Shown in pieces: positions 1 to 9,004 of a stretch of DNA of 64,000 nucleotides; positions within the stretch are counted from its first letter, which is position 1, and the number at the start of each line of letters is the position of its first letter. A model generated the notes under the pieces. That model did not search any database. It was given only the letters and a program-made list of their open reading frames with translations, and had not been told where the DNA came from. The translations under genes were made by a program, and so were the position numbers. Source of the stretch: Enterococcus sp. HY326 (GTDB lineage Bacteria > Bacillota > Bacilli > Lactobacillales > Enterococcaceae); assembly GCF_026157065.1 (NCBI RefSeq), contig NZ_JANLGQ010000001.1, positions 868,001 to 932,000 on the forward strand, written 5' to 3'.

Positions 1-642
1 CATCTGCTCCACTGAAAGCCCTAAAATATTTTGCATTAAATCATAGGCTTCAGCAATCAGCTGCATATCGCCATATTCAATTCCATTATGAACCATTTTG
101 ACATAATGACCGGCACCGTCTGGACCGATATAGGTGACGCAAGGTGTGCCATCTTCTGCCTTGGCTGAGATTTCTTCTAAGATGGGCGCCACCAAATCAT
201 AGGCGGCTTTCTGACCTCCCGGCATAATCGAAGGACCTAACAGTGCGCCCTTTTCACCACCAGAGACGCCGGTTCCAATAAAATTAATTCTGGAATCGGC
301 CAATTCTTGATTGCGACGAATGGTATCTTTAAAAAAAGTATTGCCGCCATCAATTAAGATATCGCCGGCTTCTAAATGCGGCAATAACGCTTGAATTGTC
401 GCATCCGTTCCAGCGCCAGCTTGGACCATCAAAATAATTTGCCGCGGCTTTTCTAATGAAGCCGTAAAATCGGCTACTGAATAGCAAGGATGTAGTTTTT
501 TGGTTGGGTTTTCAGCAATAACTGTATCGGTTTTTTCCCGGCTGCGATTATAAACAGCAACCGAGTAGCCCCGGCTTTCAATATTTAAGGCGAGATTTTT
601 TCCCATCACTGCCATCCCGACAACGCCAATTTGATTTTTCAT
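1..642 (-). CDS. gnd: 6-phosphogluconate dehydrogenase, N-terminal part (cut by window edge)
   Basis: Decarboxylating 6-phosphogluconate dehydrogenase of the oxidative pentose phosphate pathway. My translation of the minus strand begins [20 protein letters not shown], the NADP-binding GxAxMGxN fingerprint of the family, and continues through [12 protein letters not shown] and [21 protein letters not shown], the conserved substrate-binding block, up to [16 protein letters not shown]. About 214 of the usual ~470 residues are inside the window; the C-terminal half lies off the left edge. Its ATG overlaps the stop of the upstream oxidoreductase by 4 bases (ATGA), so it is translationally coupled as last visible gene of the PTS operon. 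A second gnd elsewhere in the genome is likely but cannot be seen. Confidence 0.95.
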   Translation of the reverse strand, partial: MKNQIGVVGMAVMGKNLALNIESRGYSVAVYNRSREKTDTVIAENPTKKLHPCYSVADFTASLEKPRQIILMVQAGAGTDATIQALLPHLEAGDILIDGGNTFFKDTIRRNQELADSRINFIGTGVSGGEKGALLGPSIMPGGQKAAYDLVAPILEEISAKAEDGTPCVTYIGPDGAGHYVKMVHNGIEYGDMQLIAEAYDLMQNILGLSVEQM

Positions 643-1601
643 ACGTCAACTCCCACTCTGCGATATAAATCATCAATCACTTGAATTGCGGCTATTGTGA
701 CCTCTGGTGTCATCAGCGGACTAGTCAGCTGGCCGGCCTGCAGACATTGATTGACATGATTGATTTCATAAACAAATTCTGATTGTATCTCAAACACATA
801 TTCTTTTGTCTCACCAGCAATCTCACTAATCAAACGATTAGTCTTCCAAAAATTAGGAATCGTAATTTTCCCTTTTGTACCATAAACTTCGATGCGGCTT
901 TGGTCGTGAATATCTTTGGTGATGAGTAAGCTGGCTAAGATTTGCTTAGGTAAAGCCAAATTAATCACCCAGCTATCATCAGAAATCGGCGGCTGCATAC
1001 TACAGTTGCCGGTATAATTTTCCAAGGGTCCATCAAAGGCTGTCAATAAAAATTCCAACGCATAAGTACCGGCACCTCTGAGAATGCCGCCGCCCTTTTG
1101 AACTTCTTTAAACCATTCTCCCCGCTTGGCTCCCGTGTGACTGCTGATAATATTGACCCACCGGATTTCTCCTAATGCCCCGGCTTGTATCAACTGTCGG
1201 GCTTGAACCTGAGCCGGCAGAAAAACGGCTTTTTGCGCCTCCATTAAAAAGAGATTTTTGCTGGCAGCTAACTGAAAGACTTCTTCCGATTGAGCTTTTG
1301 TTAAACACATTGGTTTTTCACACAGGACAGGTTTATTTTGTTCTAAAGCGGCTTTGATACATTGATAATGCCCACCATTGTAATTGGCGATATAAACCAA
1401 ATCGACTTGCTCATCTTGGTACAGCTCTTGATAGCTGCCGTAATGATGAGGAATTGCTAATTCATCAGCCAGTGCTTTGGCTTTCATTAAATCCCGACCG
1501 GCAATTGCGATTACTTCGCCGGCTTCACTTTGATTGATGCCTTCGACAAAACGAGTGACAATCGTAGCGGTGCTGACAATGCCATAACGAATTTTTTTCA
1601 T
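639..1601 (-). CDS. Gfo/Idh/MocA-family NAD(P)-dependent oxidoreductase
   Basis: A 320-residue sugar or polyol dehydrogenase-type protein. The N-terminus [13 protein letters not shown] is a Rossmann nucleotide-binding strand, and CEKPM near residue 95 is the conserved EKP motif of the GFO/IDH/MocA family. Substrate unknown. It sits 8 bases after the PTS EIIC gene and overlaps gnd by 4 bases, so it probably acts on the sugar phosphate delivered by this PTS, feeding gnd or a related 6-phospho-sugar acid step. That role is inferred from context only. Confidence 0.85.
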   Translation of the reverse strand: MKKIRYGIVSTATIVTRFVEGINQSEAGEVIAIAGRDLMKAKALADELAIPHHYGSYQELYQDEQVDLVYIANYNGGHYQCIKAALEQNKPVLCEKPMCLTKAQSEEVFQLAASKNLFLMEAQKAVFLPAQVQARQLIQAGALGEIRWVNIISSHTGAKRGEWFKEVQKGGGILRGAGTYALEFLLTAFDGPLENYTGNCSMQPPISDDSWVINLALPKQILASLLITKDIHDQSRIEVYGTKGKITIPNFWKTNRLISEIAGETKEYVFEIQSEFVYEINHVNQCLQAGQLTSPLMTPEVTIAAIQVIDDLYRRVGVDV

Positions 1602-1609
1602 AGGACCAC

Positions 1610-2767
1610 CTAGACTTCATTTTCTTTTGCGGTTTTTTTCAAGAAACGATCCCACAAACGATTTTTAGTTGAAATCAACATGCCTTCATCAGCCGCTGTT
1701 TCTTCAATTTGAATTTCTTCAACTGATAATGGTTTTTTTATGGTGGAATAAATCAGCGCCGTTGCCAGCGAACCAATCAGCCACGCCCCGACAAAACCTA
1801 ATGGATTCGTCATCATCGGAATCACGAACACACCCCCGTGGACTGCTGGTGATTCGGTTCCAAAGACCATGCCTAGACCGCCAGCTAAGGCTGCCCCGGG
1901 AATCGTCGCACATAAAACACGAATCGGATCTTGCAGCGCAAAAGGAATAGCTGCTTCAGTGATATAGCAAAAAGATAAAGGTACTGCGGCTTTGGCGTTT
2001 TCAATATCACCACGGGTAAATTTGCGTTTTCTAAACAAGACAGCTAAAGCCATTCCTAATGGCGGTGTCATACCCGCTGCCATTTTTGCTGCAGTTGAGG
2101 CAAAATTTCCCTGAGCATTGAGGGCTGTCGCAAAGGAAGAAGCAATTTTGGTAATCGGTCCGCCGAAATCGACACCCCAGAAGCCGCCTAAAACTGCTCC
2201 GAAAACAAACCGTGAGCCACCTTGTAAAGAATTTAAGAAGGATTCAATCGTGTTGGTAATCCAGGCAATCGGTTCGCCTAATAAAAATTGAAACGCACAG
2301 CCGACTGCTAGCGTTGCTAAAACGGGAATTACTAAAATCGGAATCATGCCGTTCAACCAAGAAGGCACCTTCCAAGTTTTAATCCACTTCACTAAATAGC
2401 CGACTAAGAAACCACCGAGTAAGCCACCGATAAAGCCAGCATTAATTTCATTGGATAATAAACCAATTGCTAACGCTGGGGCAATTGCTGGACGGTCGCC
2501 AATTGTGTAGGCAATCCCCGCACATAAAACCGGCGTGGCAAAAACAAAGGCCGAAACCCCAATTTGGTTGATTAAATAAGCAAATGTACCCACCATATCT
2601 GGATTGGTGGCAATATCGTAGCCTCCAAGCGCTTTACCAATCGCTTGAATAATTCCGCCGGCAACAATTACTGGAATCATGTAAGAAACACCGGTCATAA
2701 AAGAAGCTTTAATCTGGTCTTTAATGGTTAACTTTTTGACTTTTTTCTTCCGCTCGATTTTCGCCAT
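1610..2767 (-). CDS. PTS fructose-type EIIC membrane permease
   Basis: Membrane channel subunit of a fructose-family (Fru) phosphotransferase system, 385 residues with about nine hydrophobic segments. The stretch SYMIPVIVAGGIIQAIGKALGG and the later GGPITKIASSFATAL and MTPPLGMALA blocks match Fru-type EIIC. The domain stands alone rather than being fused to IIA/IIB. Its start overlaps the EIIB stop by one base (TAATG). The sugar cannot be read from sequence; the downstream dehydrogenase and gnd suggest something other than plain fructose. Confidence 0.9.
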   Translation of the reverse strand: MAKIERKKKVKKLTIKDQIKASFMTGVSYMIPVIVAGGIIQAIGKALGGYDIATNPDMVGTFAYLINQIGVSAFVFATPVLCAGIAYTIGDRPAIAPALAIGLLSNEINAGFIGGLLGGFLVGYLVKWIKTWKVPSWLNGMIPILVIPVLATLAVGCAFQFLLGEPIAWITNTIESFLNSLQGGSRFVFGAVLGGFWGVDFGGPITKIASSFATALNAQGNFASTAAKMAAGMTPPLGMALAVLFRKRKFTRGDIENAKAAVPLSFCYITEAAIPFALQDPIRVLCATIPGAALAGGLGMVFGTESPAVHGGVFVIPMMTNPLGFVGAWLIGSLATALIYSTIKKPLSVEEIQIEETAADEGMLISTKNRLWDRFLKKTAKENEV

Positions 2768-3075
2768 TATGCAATCGCCTCCATTAATTCTTCAATTAAT
2801 CCATCCGCGTCTTTAACGGCTTCCTGCACCCCACATTCCAGCGTTGGAACGTCTTCAAAACGCTCAACATTTCTAATCGTAATATCTGACGCGATAATCA
2901 TGCCATTGGCCCGTTGAATATCGGCATCTGTAATTTGATTTTCTGGACCTTGGGCACCTTGCGTTTCCACTTTAATTTCAACGCCTTTTTTTGCCGCAGC
3001 TTTTTTTAAATTGGCTGCCGCCATATACGTGTGGGCAATTCCTACGGGACAACTTGTAATCGCTATGATAAACAT
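2767..3075 (-). CDS. PTS fructose-type EIIB
   Basis: Cytoplasmic phosphocarrier of 102 residues. It opens with FIIAITSCPVGIAHTYMAA, the Fru-type EIIB active-site signature; Cys9 is the expected phosphocysteine and the PVGIAHT loop the phosphate-binding loop. It passes phosphate from the upstream EIIA (13-base overlap) to the sugar carried by the downstream EIIC. Confidence 0.93.
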   Translation of the reverse strand: MFIIAITSCPVGIAHTYMAAANLKKAAAKKGVEIKVETQGAQGPENQITDADIQRANGMIIASDITIRNVERFEDVPTLECGVQEAVKDADGLIEELMEAIA

Positions 3076-3533
3076 AATTTTTCCTCCTCGGTTTTAAATA
3101 ACTCAATAATTTCTTTGACGCTTTCTGCCTGCTGCAAGCCTTCTCTAAAGTCATCCTCCATCAGCAGAGTCGATAATTGCGATAATAATTTCAAAAACTC
3201 TTGTTTAGCAGAATCCGGCACCGCCAGCATGATTACATAATTGACTGGCTTTTCATCTAAGGACTGCCATTCGACTTCACGGGCTAACCTCACCAAAGTA
3301 AAACTGGTTTCTTTCACACCGCTACTTTTAGCATGGGGTATGGCGATACCCATGCCAATCCCAGTGGTACTTTGTGATTCTCGAGCCAAGACGTCTTGAC
3401 GGTATTGCTCTGGATCGGTTAAGACTTGATTCTCTGCCAACAGTTGAATTACTTGGTCAATGACTTCATTTTTTTCGTTGGCCTCTAATTTAAACTCAAT
3501 CAAATTTTGATTAATTGATTCACTTAATTTCAT
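3063..3533 (-). CDS. PTS fructose/mannitol-type EIIA
   Basis: A 156-residue EIIA of the Fru/Mtl class. GIGMGIAIPHAKS carries the phospho-accepting histidine (His67 from the chosen start). The ATG at 3533 is chosen because AGGAAG lies about 8 bases upstream; a longer reading starts at 3551 and would overlap the regulator stop. It receives phosphate from HPr and passes it to the adjacent EIIB. Confidence 0.9.
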   Translation of the reverse strand: MKLSESINQNLIEFKLEANEKNEVIDQVIQLLAENQVLTDPEQYRQDVLARESQSTTGIGMGIAIPHAKSSGVKETSFTLVRLAREVEWQSLDEKPVNYVIMLAVPDSAKQEFLKLLSQLSTLLMEDDFREGLQQAESVKEIIELFKTEEEKLCLS

Positions 3534-3547
3534 TTTTTCACTTCCTA

Positions 3548-5476
3548 TCATGTCAGTAAAAGATGTCTGACTTCTTTCTTTGTTGGTGCCTGAATTACTT
3601 GCTTGACCTTATGTAGATCTTGCGTAAACAGGGCTAATTCTTCAAAAATACTGGCAAACTGCTGTTGAATTTGACTGTCAATTGCCAGCAGAAAAACTAA
3701 TTGCACCTGTTCTCCTGACCAATCAATTGGTTTAGCTAATTGTAAAACAGCGATACCTTGTTGTTGGACATTCCCTTGATAAGCATGGGGAATTGCCACC
3801 AGATTGCCGATGGCGGTGGCTGATAATTTCTCCCGCTGTAAAGCTGATTTTGCAAAATCGGCAGTGACATAGCCAGCTTTTGCTAGTGAAGCCGCGCCGA
3901 ATTGGATAATTTTCTCAACAGAATCTAGCTCTACATGAAGATTTATTAAATCTTCTGTCAGTAAACTTGTCAGACTCGATTCTTTTTGCCCAACTTGTTG
4001 AATTTGCTGTTGCAAACCAGCCGTTTCAGTAGCATTCAGTACCGGTGATACATAGACTACCTTTTTTTGTGGCACTTGTATTGGCACGGTGCTGATAATT
4101 AAGTCAGCTGTAGTCTGAGGCAAGCTTTGATCCATCGCTGAGGAGATTCCAATAATTTCCAGTTCAGGAAAAGCCTGTTGCAATTTTGTTTTTAAAAAGT
4201 AGCTGGTCCCCATCCCGGTAGCACAAACGATAATAGCGGTTACAGAATTGTTGACAGCTTGCTGTTGTCGATCTAAGGCCGTTTCAATATGCAAGACGAG
4301 ATAGCAAATTTCGTCTTCATTTAATAATAAGTTGGTCTCCTGATAAATCAGCTCTGCATAGGCGACCCCAATCTCATAGGCCCGCGGATATTTCTGTTTC
4401 AATTCTCGGCTCCAAGGATTTTTAATGTTGATGCCATAGCTCAAGCGGTTTAACAATGGTTTCAAATGAAGTAAAAAGGCTGTCAGAAATTGCTGATCTT
4501 GCGCCAATTGTGTTTGAAATGTGTTATCAATTGCTGTTGTCCAAACAATCAGCTTACTTAAAAGTTCTTGATCAATTTGTTGATAACCTGAGAGCTCAGT
4601 TTCTTGGTAAGTTTGATTTGCTAAATTGGCGCCTAAAAGGTGAATGGTTAAATAGCCGACTTCGGATTTTTCAAAGGCTAAATCAAAATGCTCCGCCAGC
4701 TTTTGATAAAGCTGACTAGCTAGCTGCCACTCCTTTTTAGCAGTTAGTACCGCTAACTCATCCGCTGTCATCTCAATAAACTGATTATTTTGTAGACGTT
4801 GCAGTGAGATGGCAATATGGATAATCAAACCCTTTAAGGCTACATCTGAAAGTTTGAAGGCCTGCTCCTGTTGAAAATCAAACAAGATGGCTTTAATCGC
4901 CGCCAACGAAATTTCAGGGAAGGTCTTTTGAATTTCGACAAAATCCAATAACGCTGCCTCCACGCTAGTCTCCTGCTTTAGTAATTCCGCTTTAATAATC
5001 CGCAGAGCAATCTCACTCCCTAACAGGCGGATGCCTTTTCTTGGAGCCCGCTCAATTTCCAGATTGAATTCCCGCAGATAGTCTGCTAAAGAATCTAAGT
5101 CCCGCAAAATAGTGCTGCTGCTGGCAAAGACTGCTTCTGAAATAGCGCCAACTGACAGATAATTTTGTTGATCTAACAGCAGGTGTAGAATTTCAAAGCG
5201 ACGCAATTCCGTTTCTTCAGGAGAATTTTCCTGTTGAAAAGCCGTCAGTAATTGCAATTCATTGCGCTCGTCTTCAGCAAATTCCAGCCAGATGCCTTTG
5301 CCCTTTTGACTGACAATCTGATAGGGCTTATCGGCAAATTCTTGGTTGATTCGTTTGACATCATTTTTAATTGTTTTTGAGCTGACCGCCAAAGCATCAG
5401 CTAAAGTTTCCGACGTCTGCTTGGTTTGGTTAGCCATTAAAAGTTGTACAAGTTTTTTTTCACGTAGCTGCAGCAT
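3548..5476 (-). CDS. PRD-containing PTS-controlled transcriptional regulator (MtlR/BglG type)
   Basis: Multidomain activator of about 642 residues. In order: N-terminal winged-helix segments (SETLADALAVSSKTIKNDVKRIN and a second HTH near AISEAVFASSSTILRDL), two PTS-regulation domains, an EIIB-like domain with IIVCATGMGTS (reactive Cys), and a C-terminal EIIA Fru/Mtl-like domain with VAIPHAY (His). This is the MtlR/LicR layout, in which phosphorylation tunes activation of a linked PTS operon. ATG 5476 is preferred because AAGGTGATC sits upstream; an in-frame ATG at 5521 lacks a comparable site. It is first gene of the operon with the PTS genes downstream. Confidence 0.9.
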   Translation of the reverse strand: MLQLREKKLVQLLMANQTKQTSETLADALAVSSKTIKNDVKRINQEFADKPYQIVSQKGKGIWLEFAEDERNELQLLTAFQQENSPEETELRRFEILHLLLDQQNYLSVGAISEAVFASSSTILRDLDSLADYLREFNLEIERAPRKGIRLLGSEIALRIIKAELLKQETSVEAALLDFVEIQKTFPEISLAAIKAILFDFQQEQAFKLSDVALKGLIIHIAISLQRLQNNQFIEMTADELAVLTAKKEWQLASQLYQKLAEHFDLAFEKSEVGYLTIHLLGANLANQTYQETELSGYQQIDQELLSKLIVWTTAIDNTFQTQLAQDQQFLTAFLLHLKPLLNRLSYGINIKNPWSRELKQKYPRAYEIGVAYAELIYQETNLLLNEDEICYLVLHIETALDRQQQAVNNSVTAIIVCATGMGTSYFLKTKLQQAFPELEIIGISSAMDQSLPQTTADLIISTVPIQVPQKKVVYVSPVLNATETAGLQQQIQQVGQKESSLTSLLTEDLINLHVELDSVEKIIQFGAASLAKAGYVTADFAKSALQREKLSATAIGNLVAIPHAYQGNVQQQGIAVLQLAKPIDWSGEQVQLVFLLAIDSQIQQQFASIFEELALFTQDLHKVKQVIQAPTKKEVRHLLLT

Positions 5477-5492
5477 GTGATCACCTTTTTTC

Positions 5493-5504
5493 TTGTAATT
5501 ACAA
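5493..5504. promoter_or_regulatory. perfect 12-bp palindrome upstream of the PRD regulator
   Basis: TTGTAATTACAA is a perfect palindrome 17 bases upstream of the regulator ATG and next to an AT-rich TATATT-like element. It may be an operator for autoregulation. Position and symmetry are seen; function is inferred. Confidence 0.3.
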
Positions 5505-5524
5505 ATATAGTATGCCATCAAAAC

Positions 5525-5588
5525 AAAAAAAGATACAATCCATTTCCTTCTTCTGACAAGGGAAGTCGCTGAAAATGAATTGTATCTT
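5525..5588 (-). terminator. intrinsic terminator of the dmkA transcript
   Basis: On the minus strand AAAAGATACAATTCATTTTC pairs with GGAAATGGATTGTATCTTTT across a ~24-nt loop, followed by a run of T. It lies just after the dmkA stop and separates the EET genes from the PTS regulator. Confidence 0.75.
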
Positions 5589-5604
5589 TTAATTGAGTAT
5601 TCGA

Positions 5605-6561
5605 TTAATTAAACCAGTTCCATAAAGCTGTCAGTGCTAGTCCGATAACATAGCTGCTATTAAAGAGCACCATATTTTTAATTGCGTAGCCAAAGCTGCG
5701 GGGCTGGGGTAGAATTTCTTTGTATTCCTGCAGATTTTTATAAATAATCGGCAGGGTCAAAAAGACCACCAGCATCGGCCAAGAAAAAACTTTGAAGGGC
5801 AAGCCAAGTAAAACTACTAGGTAACAGCTATACATTAAAGCTTGAAATAAAACTTTCCCCACCGGCCGACCAATGTAGTAGACCAAAGTGTAGCGGTGAT
5901 TTTCAATATCCGTATCTAAATCCCGTAAATTATTTGCCAGCATAATATTAGCGATGGTGAAAATCATCGGCAATGATGCCCACGCTAGCGCAACAACCGA
6001 CCAGATATTTCCCGTCAAAGCAAACGTCCCCGCTTGTAAATCCACCGCCAAGAAAAATGACTGAAGGGTATAGGTGTTGATATAAACCACCATCGAAAAA
6101 ATGCCTAAGCCCATCGTTACGCCGCTGAAGATTTCACCTAACGGCATTCTCGATAAGGGAATCGGTCCATAGGTATAAAAAATCCCGATAAAACAACACA
6201 CACCACCAAGAGCCAATAGCAGCCAGCCAGTTTGCCAAGCCAAATAACAACCAATGACCGCAGCAAAGGCCAGCATGCCTAAAATCATATTGCGAACTAA
6301 TTTTGGATTGACCTGCTCTCTGCCAATCACATTTTGTTCAAATTTATATTGCTGGGAATGGGCTTTTTGAAAGTCCATATAATTATTGATGGCAGTCGTC
6401 ATCATATCAAAGACAATCATGCCGATAAAGAAAATAATCGTGTTCAACCAATTGACTTGCCCAAAGTAGCTTAAGGAAAAGAAGACTCCCGCTAAAAACG
6501 GAAAAATACTGGCTACTTTTGTGCGAATCTCAACAACCTCTAAAAAAACCGACACACTCAT
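5605..6561 (-). CDS. dmkA: MenA-type DHNA polyprenyltransferase for EET demethylmenaquinone
   Basis: UbiA-superfamily membrane prenyltransferase of 318 residues with about eight hydrophobic helices. NNYMDFQKAHSQQ and NLRDLDTDIENHRYTL are the two Asp-rich prenyl-diphosphate/Mg2+ motifs. It joins 1,4-dihydroxy-2-naphthoate to a polyprenyl chain to make demethylmenaquinone. Its place next to fmnB and pplA matches DmkA of the Listeria flavin-based EET locus, which makes a dedicated quinone pool, rather than housekeeping MenA. RBS AGAGGAG precedes the ATG; the gene lies 23 bases after fmnB and is probably cotranscribed. Confidence 0.92.
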   Translation of the reverse strand: MSVSVFLEVVEIRTKVASIFPFLAGVFFSLSYFGQVNWLNTIIFFIGMIVFDMMTTAINNYMDFQKAHSQQYKFEQNVIGREQVNPKLVRNMILGMLAFAAVIGCYLAWQTGWLLLALGGVCCFIGIFYTYGPIPLSRMPLGEIFSGVTMGLGIFSMVVYINTYTLQSFFLAVDLQAGTFALTGNIWSVVALAWASLPMIFTIANIMLANNLRDLDTDIENHRYTLVYYIGRPVGKVLFQALMYSCYLVVLLGLPFKVFSWPMLVVFLTLPIIYKNLQEYKEILPQPRSFGYAIKNMVLFNSSYVIGLALTALWNWFN

Positions 6562-6584
6562 ACAGGTACTCCTCTTTTATAAAA

Positions 6585-7697
6585 TTATTCCAGCTCGCTG
6601 CGATCACCCATCACATAACCAGAATCCTCAGATAGAACAAATTGGTCTTCAATATCTGAAGTAACATAGACTTTATCTTCCTTCGTAACAAAGATTGCGC
6701 TTGTCCCATCGCCTAAGCCTTCCACATAGTCCAAGCCATCTTTAACTCCCATTGAAAAGACTGCTGTCGACAGACCATCTCCATCGATGGAATTGTCAGT
6801 AACGATTGTCACTCCAGCAATATCATTGTCAAAGGGATAGCCGGTATCTTTATCAAATAAATGGGAATAGGTCACGCCATCTACTTCTAAATAGCGTTCA
6901 TAAATTCCAGATGTCACCAATGACTTATCCGTTTCTGGAATCGTGCCTAAGACAGTGCCACGGGATTGATTGGGATCTTGAATTCCCACAGTCCAAGGTT
7001 GATCTTCTCCTCTAGGACTATGACCAAGAACATAAACATTCCCACCTAAATCGACGATGGCCGTTGTTACGCCATTGTCTTTTAATACTTTGACAACTTC
7101 ATCAGTAATGTAACCTTTAGCAATGGCCCCTAAGTCAATAATCATTCCCGGTTCTTCTAAATAAACAGAATGATCCTCGTCATTTAGGATGACTTTCGTA
7201 TAATCCACCAATGGTACCGCCGCATCAATTTCTTCTTGCGAAGGCTTGCGGGCATCGTCAAAACCAATGCGCCACAGCTGTGTGATGGCGCCAATTGCTA
7301 AATCAAAACCGCCTTCAGAATCTTCGCTATACTCATAGGCTTTTTTAATCAGGGAATAAACGTCTTCTGAAACCACCACCGGTTGAATGCCAGCATTGGC
7401 ATTGATTTCATCCACCTCAGAGCCTTCTTCGTTAATCGTGATTTCGTCTCCCAGCTCTCTCACTCGTGCAAAAGCTTGGTCTAAAACAGCTTCTTTGCCG
7501 TCATCGTAAATTCGGATTTGCACGTAGGTTCCTAAAAGAAACTGCTCATCTGAATAAGGATCAGAATTAATGGTATTGGAGCTAGTCGTACTGCTGCTCT
7601 CTTGGGTGCTGCTATCTGAGCTGCAGGCACCAACGACACCGACTACGCCCAATAATAAAATCGCTAAAAGCCACTTCTGTTTGAAAATTTTCTGCAT
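6585..7697 (-). CDS. fmnB: ApbE-family FMN transferase lipoprotein (EET)
   Basis: FAD:protein FMN transferase, 370 residues. The N-terminus is a lipoprotein signal ending VVGAC (lipid-anchored Cys25), followed by a Ser/Thr-rich linker. ApbE hallmarks are visible: FLLGTYVQIRIYD, GGFDLAIGAITQLWRIGF, IIDLGAIAKGYITDEVV, IVDLGGNVYVLG and the C-terminal SIDGDGLSTAVFSMG. It should attach FMN to Thr residues of the partner PplA encoded upstream, outside the membrane. This is FmnB of the Listeria-type EET system. Confidence 0.94.
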   Translation of the reverse strand: MQKIFKQKWLLAILLLGVVGVVGACSSDSSTQESSSTTSSNTINSDPYSDEQFLLGTYVQIRIYDDGKEAVLDQAFARVRELGDEITINEEGSEVDEINANAGIQPVVVSEDVYSLIKKAYEYSEDSEGGFDLAIGAITQLWRIGFDDARKPSQEEIDAAVPLVDYTKVILNDEDHSVYLEEPGMIIDLGAIAKGYITDEVVKVLKDNGVTTAIVDLGGNVYVLGHSPRGEDQPWTVGIQDPNQSRGTVLGTIPETDKSLVTSGIYERYLEVDGVTYSHLFDKDTGYPFDNDIAGVTIVTDNSIDGDGLSTAVFSMGVKDGLDYVEGLGDGTSAIFVTKEDKVYVTSDIEDQFVLSEDSGYVMGDRSELE

Positions 7698-7722
7698 TTT
7701 ACTTGCCCTCTCTATCCTAACA

Positions 7723-7738
7723 GACCGAATACTCGGTC
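7723..7738. promoter_or_regulatory. dyad in fmnB leader (possible operator)
   Basis: GACCGA-ATAC-TCGGTC has perfect 6-bp arms and lies about 14-29 nt downstream of the predicted fmnB transcription start. The form resembles operators of TetR-type repressors, but no regulator gene is adjacent. Confidence 0.4.
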
Positions 7739-7758
7739 AGAAAAAAGTTTCTTAGTCT

Positions 7759-7787
7759 TTTATATACCTCTCTGTGTCATTTGTCAC
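7759..7787 (-). promoter_or_regulatory. predicted sigma-A promoter of fmnB-dmkA
   Basis: On the minus strand -35 GTGACA and -10 TATAAA are separated by 17 bp, about 60 bp upstream of the fmnB start. This implies that fmnB-dmkA can be transcribed independently of pplA. Confidence 0.5.
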
Positions 7788-7930
7788 TAAAAATAATAAT
7801 TCCATGAAAATTTTTTTAGAAGGATTTCGCTTTTCGACAATTGTTTTTCAACGTTGTCTAGCTAGCGTTAAACACAGCGGATTCCTTCTTAGTATTTATA
7901 GAAAGAAACTAAAAAAACGGCATAAAAGAA

Positions 7931-7958
7931 AGGCGAAAATCAAAAGTGATTTTCGCCT
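7931..7958 (-). terminator. intrinsic terminator of pplA
   Basis: Perfect 12-bp stem (AGGCGAAAATCA / TGATTTTCGCCT) with a 4-nt loop and TTCTTTT on the minus strand, about 30 bases after the pplA stop. Confidence 0.85.
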
Positions 7959-7986
7959 CATAGGTTTCAAAATAAGAAACTAAAGA

Positions 7987-8922
7987 TTATTCAGTGACAA
8001 TGTTGTCAATTTCAATCTTAGTAGTGTCGCCTTTTTCAGCGGCATTGATTAATTGTTCAGCATACATGATGAAGCTATGAGTGCTGTGAGTTGCTCCAGT
8101 TACTACATCAACATCAGCAGCAGTGCCGTCTTCTTCAGCCATGGCAGCTACTAAAGCTTCATTCAATGCAGGAATGAATTCTGATGGATCAGTACCAGAA
8201 ATTTCTTTCATTTGCGTGTTGTAATCTTCGTCGTTAGCTTTTGATTCGCCAGCTTCGTTGATGTTGTCATAATTTGATTCAGTCACAACGCCACCTGCTA
8301 CAGTAATTGAGAATACTGTGCGGTAACCATTGTAATAGTTTAATTCTTCTAATTCATAGGTGCCATCTGTTAATTCAGCGCCATTGTTAATTTCGATTGT
8401 TTCAGTATTGCCAGCTTGTGCTGCTTGAATCAATTGTTGTGCGTAGTTTTGGAAGCTTTCACTTGAATGTGTTGCACCAGTTACGACTTCAACATCACTA
8501 GCACTTTGAGTGGCTACTAAAGATTCGTTTAATGCTGGAATAAATTCAGATGGATCTGAACCAGCTGCTTCTTTCATTTGTTCATTGTATTCAGTATCAT
8601 CAGCTTTTGATTCGCCAGCTTCATTGACGTTATCATAGTTTGACTCAGTAATTTTGCCATCCACAACTGTAATAGAGAAAACAGTGCGGTAGCCGTTTGA
8701 ATAATTTTGTTCTTCTAAATTGTAAGTACCATCTTCTAACGCTGCGCCGGCAACAATTGTTGCGCTACTTTCTGTTGTAGCACTTGAAGCTGTTGTGCTG
8801 CTTTCAGTTGTTGCGCTAGAACTGCTGCTGCTAGTCGAACTATCATCTGAGCCACACGCTCCTAAGATTAATGTTGAAAATGCTAATACTGCTACCCCTG
8901 TTACAAACTTGCTTACTTTCAT
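7987..8922 (-). CDS. pplA: FMN-binding EET lipoprotein with duplicated domain (PplA/Cad-like)
   Basis: Secreted lipoprotein of 311 residues that carries electrons to extracellular acceptors. Residues 1-22 are a signal peptide, with lipobox LGAC and Cys23. A Ser/Thr-rich linker follows, then two homologous FMN-binding domains (~62-170 and ~184-305). Each has DGTY.LEE.NY.NGYRTVFSITV and a flavinylation motif VTGAT at 147-151 and 274-278, expected to take FMN on Thr151 and Thr278 by FmnB. It matches PplA of Listeria and, by layout, Cad of E. faecalis, whose 22-residue signal peptide releases the sex pheromone cAD1. The equivalent octapeptide here is FSTLILGA (residues 15-22). Confidence 0.95.
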   Translation of the reverse strand: MKVSKFVTGVAVLAFSTLILGACGSDDSSTSSSSSSATTESSTTASSATTESSATIVAGAALEDGTYNLEEQNYSNGYRTVFSITVVDGKITESNYDNVNEAGESKADDTEYNEQMKEAAGSDPSEFIPALNESLVATQSASDVEVVTGATHSSESFQNYAQQLIQAAQAGNTETIEINNGAELTDGTYELEELNYYNGYRTVFSITVAGGVVTESNYDNINEAGESKANDEDYNTQMKEISGTDPSEFIPALNEALVAAMAEEDGTAADVDVVTGATHSTHSFIMYAEQLINAAEKGDTTKIEIDNIVTE

Positions 8923-8983
8923 CTTTCTACCACCTTATCTTTCTTCAAAATTATTTCTCTAATTAACAAAAATAACATTGTGA

Positions 8984-8999
8984 TACAATATACATTGTA
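8984..8999. promoter_or_regulatory. dyad in pplA promoter region
   Basis: TACAAT-ATAC-ATTGTA lies 61 bp upstream of pplA. On the minus strand it overlaps a candidate -35 (TTGTAT) with a TAATTA -10 17 bp further on. It is a plausible repressor site; no regulator is identified. Confidence 0.35.
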
Positions 9000-9004
9000 G
9001 TGAT

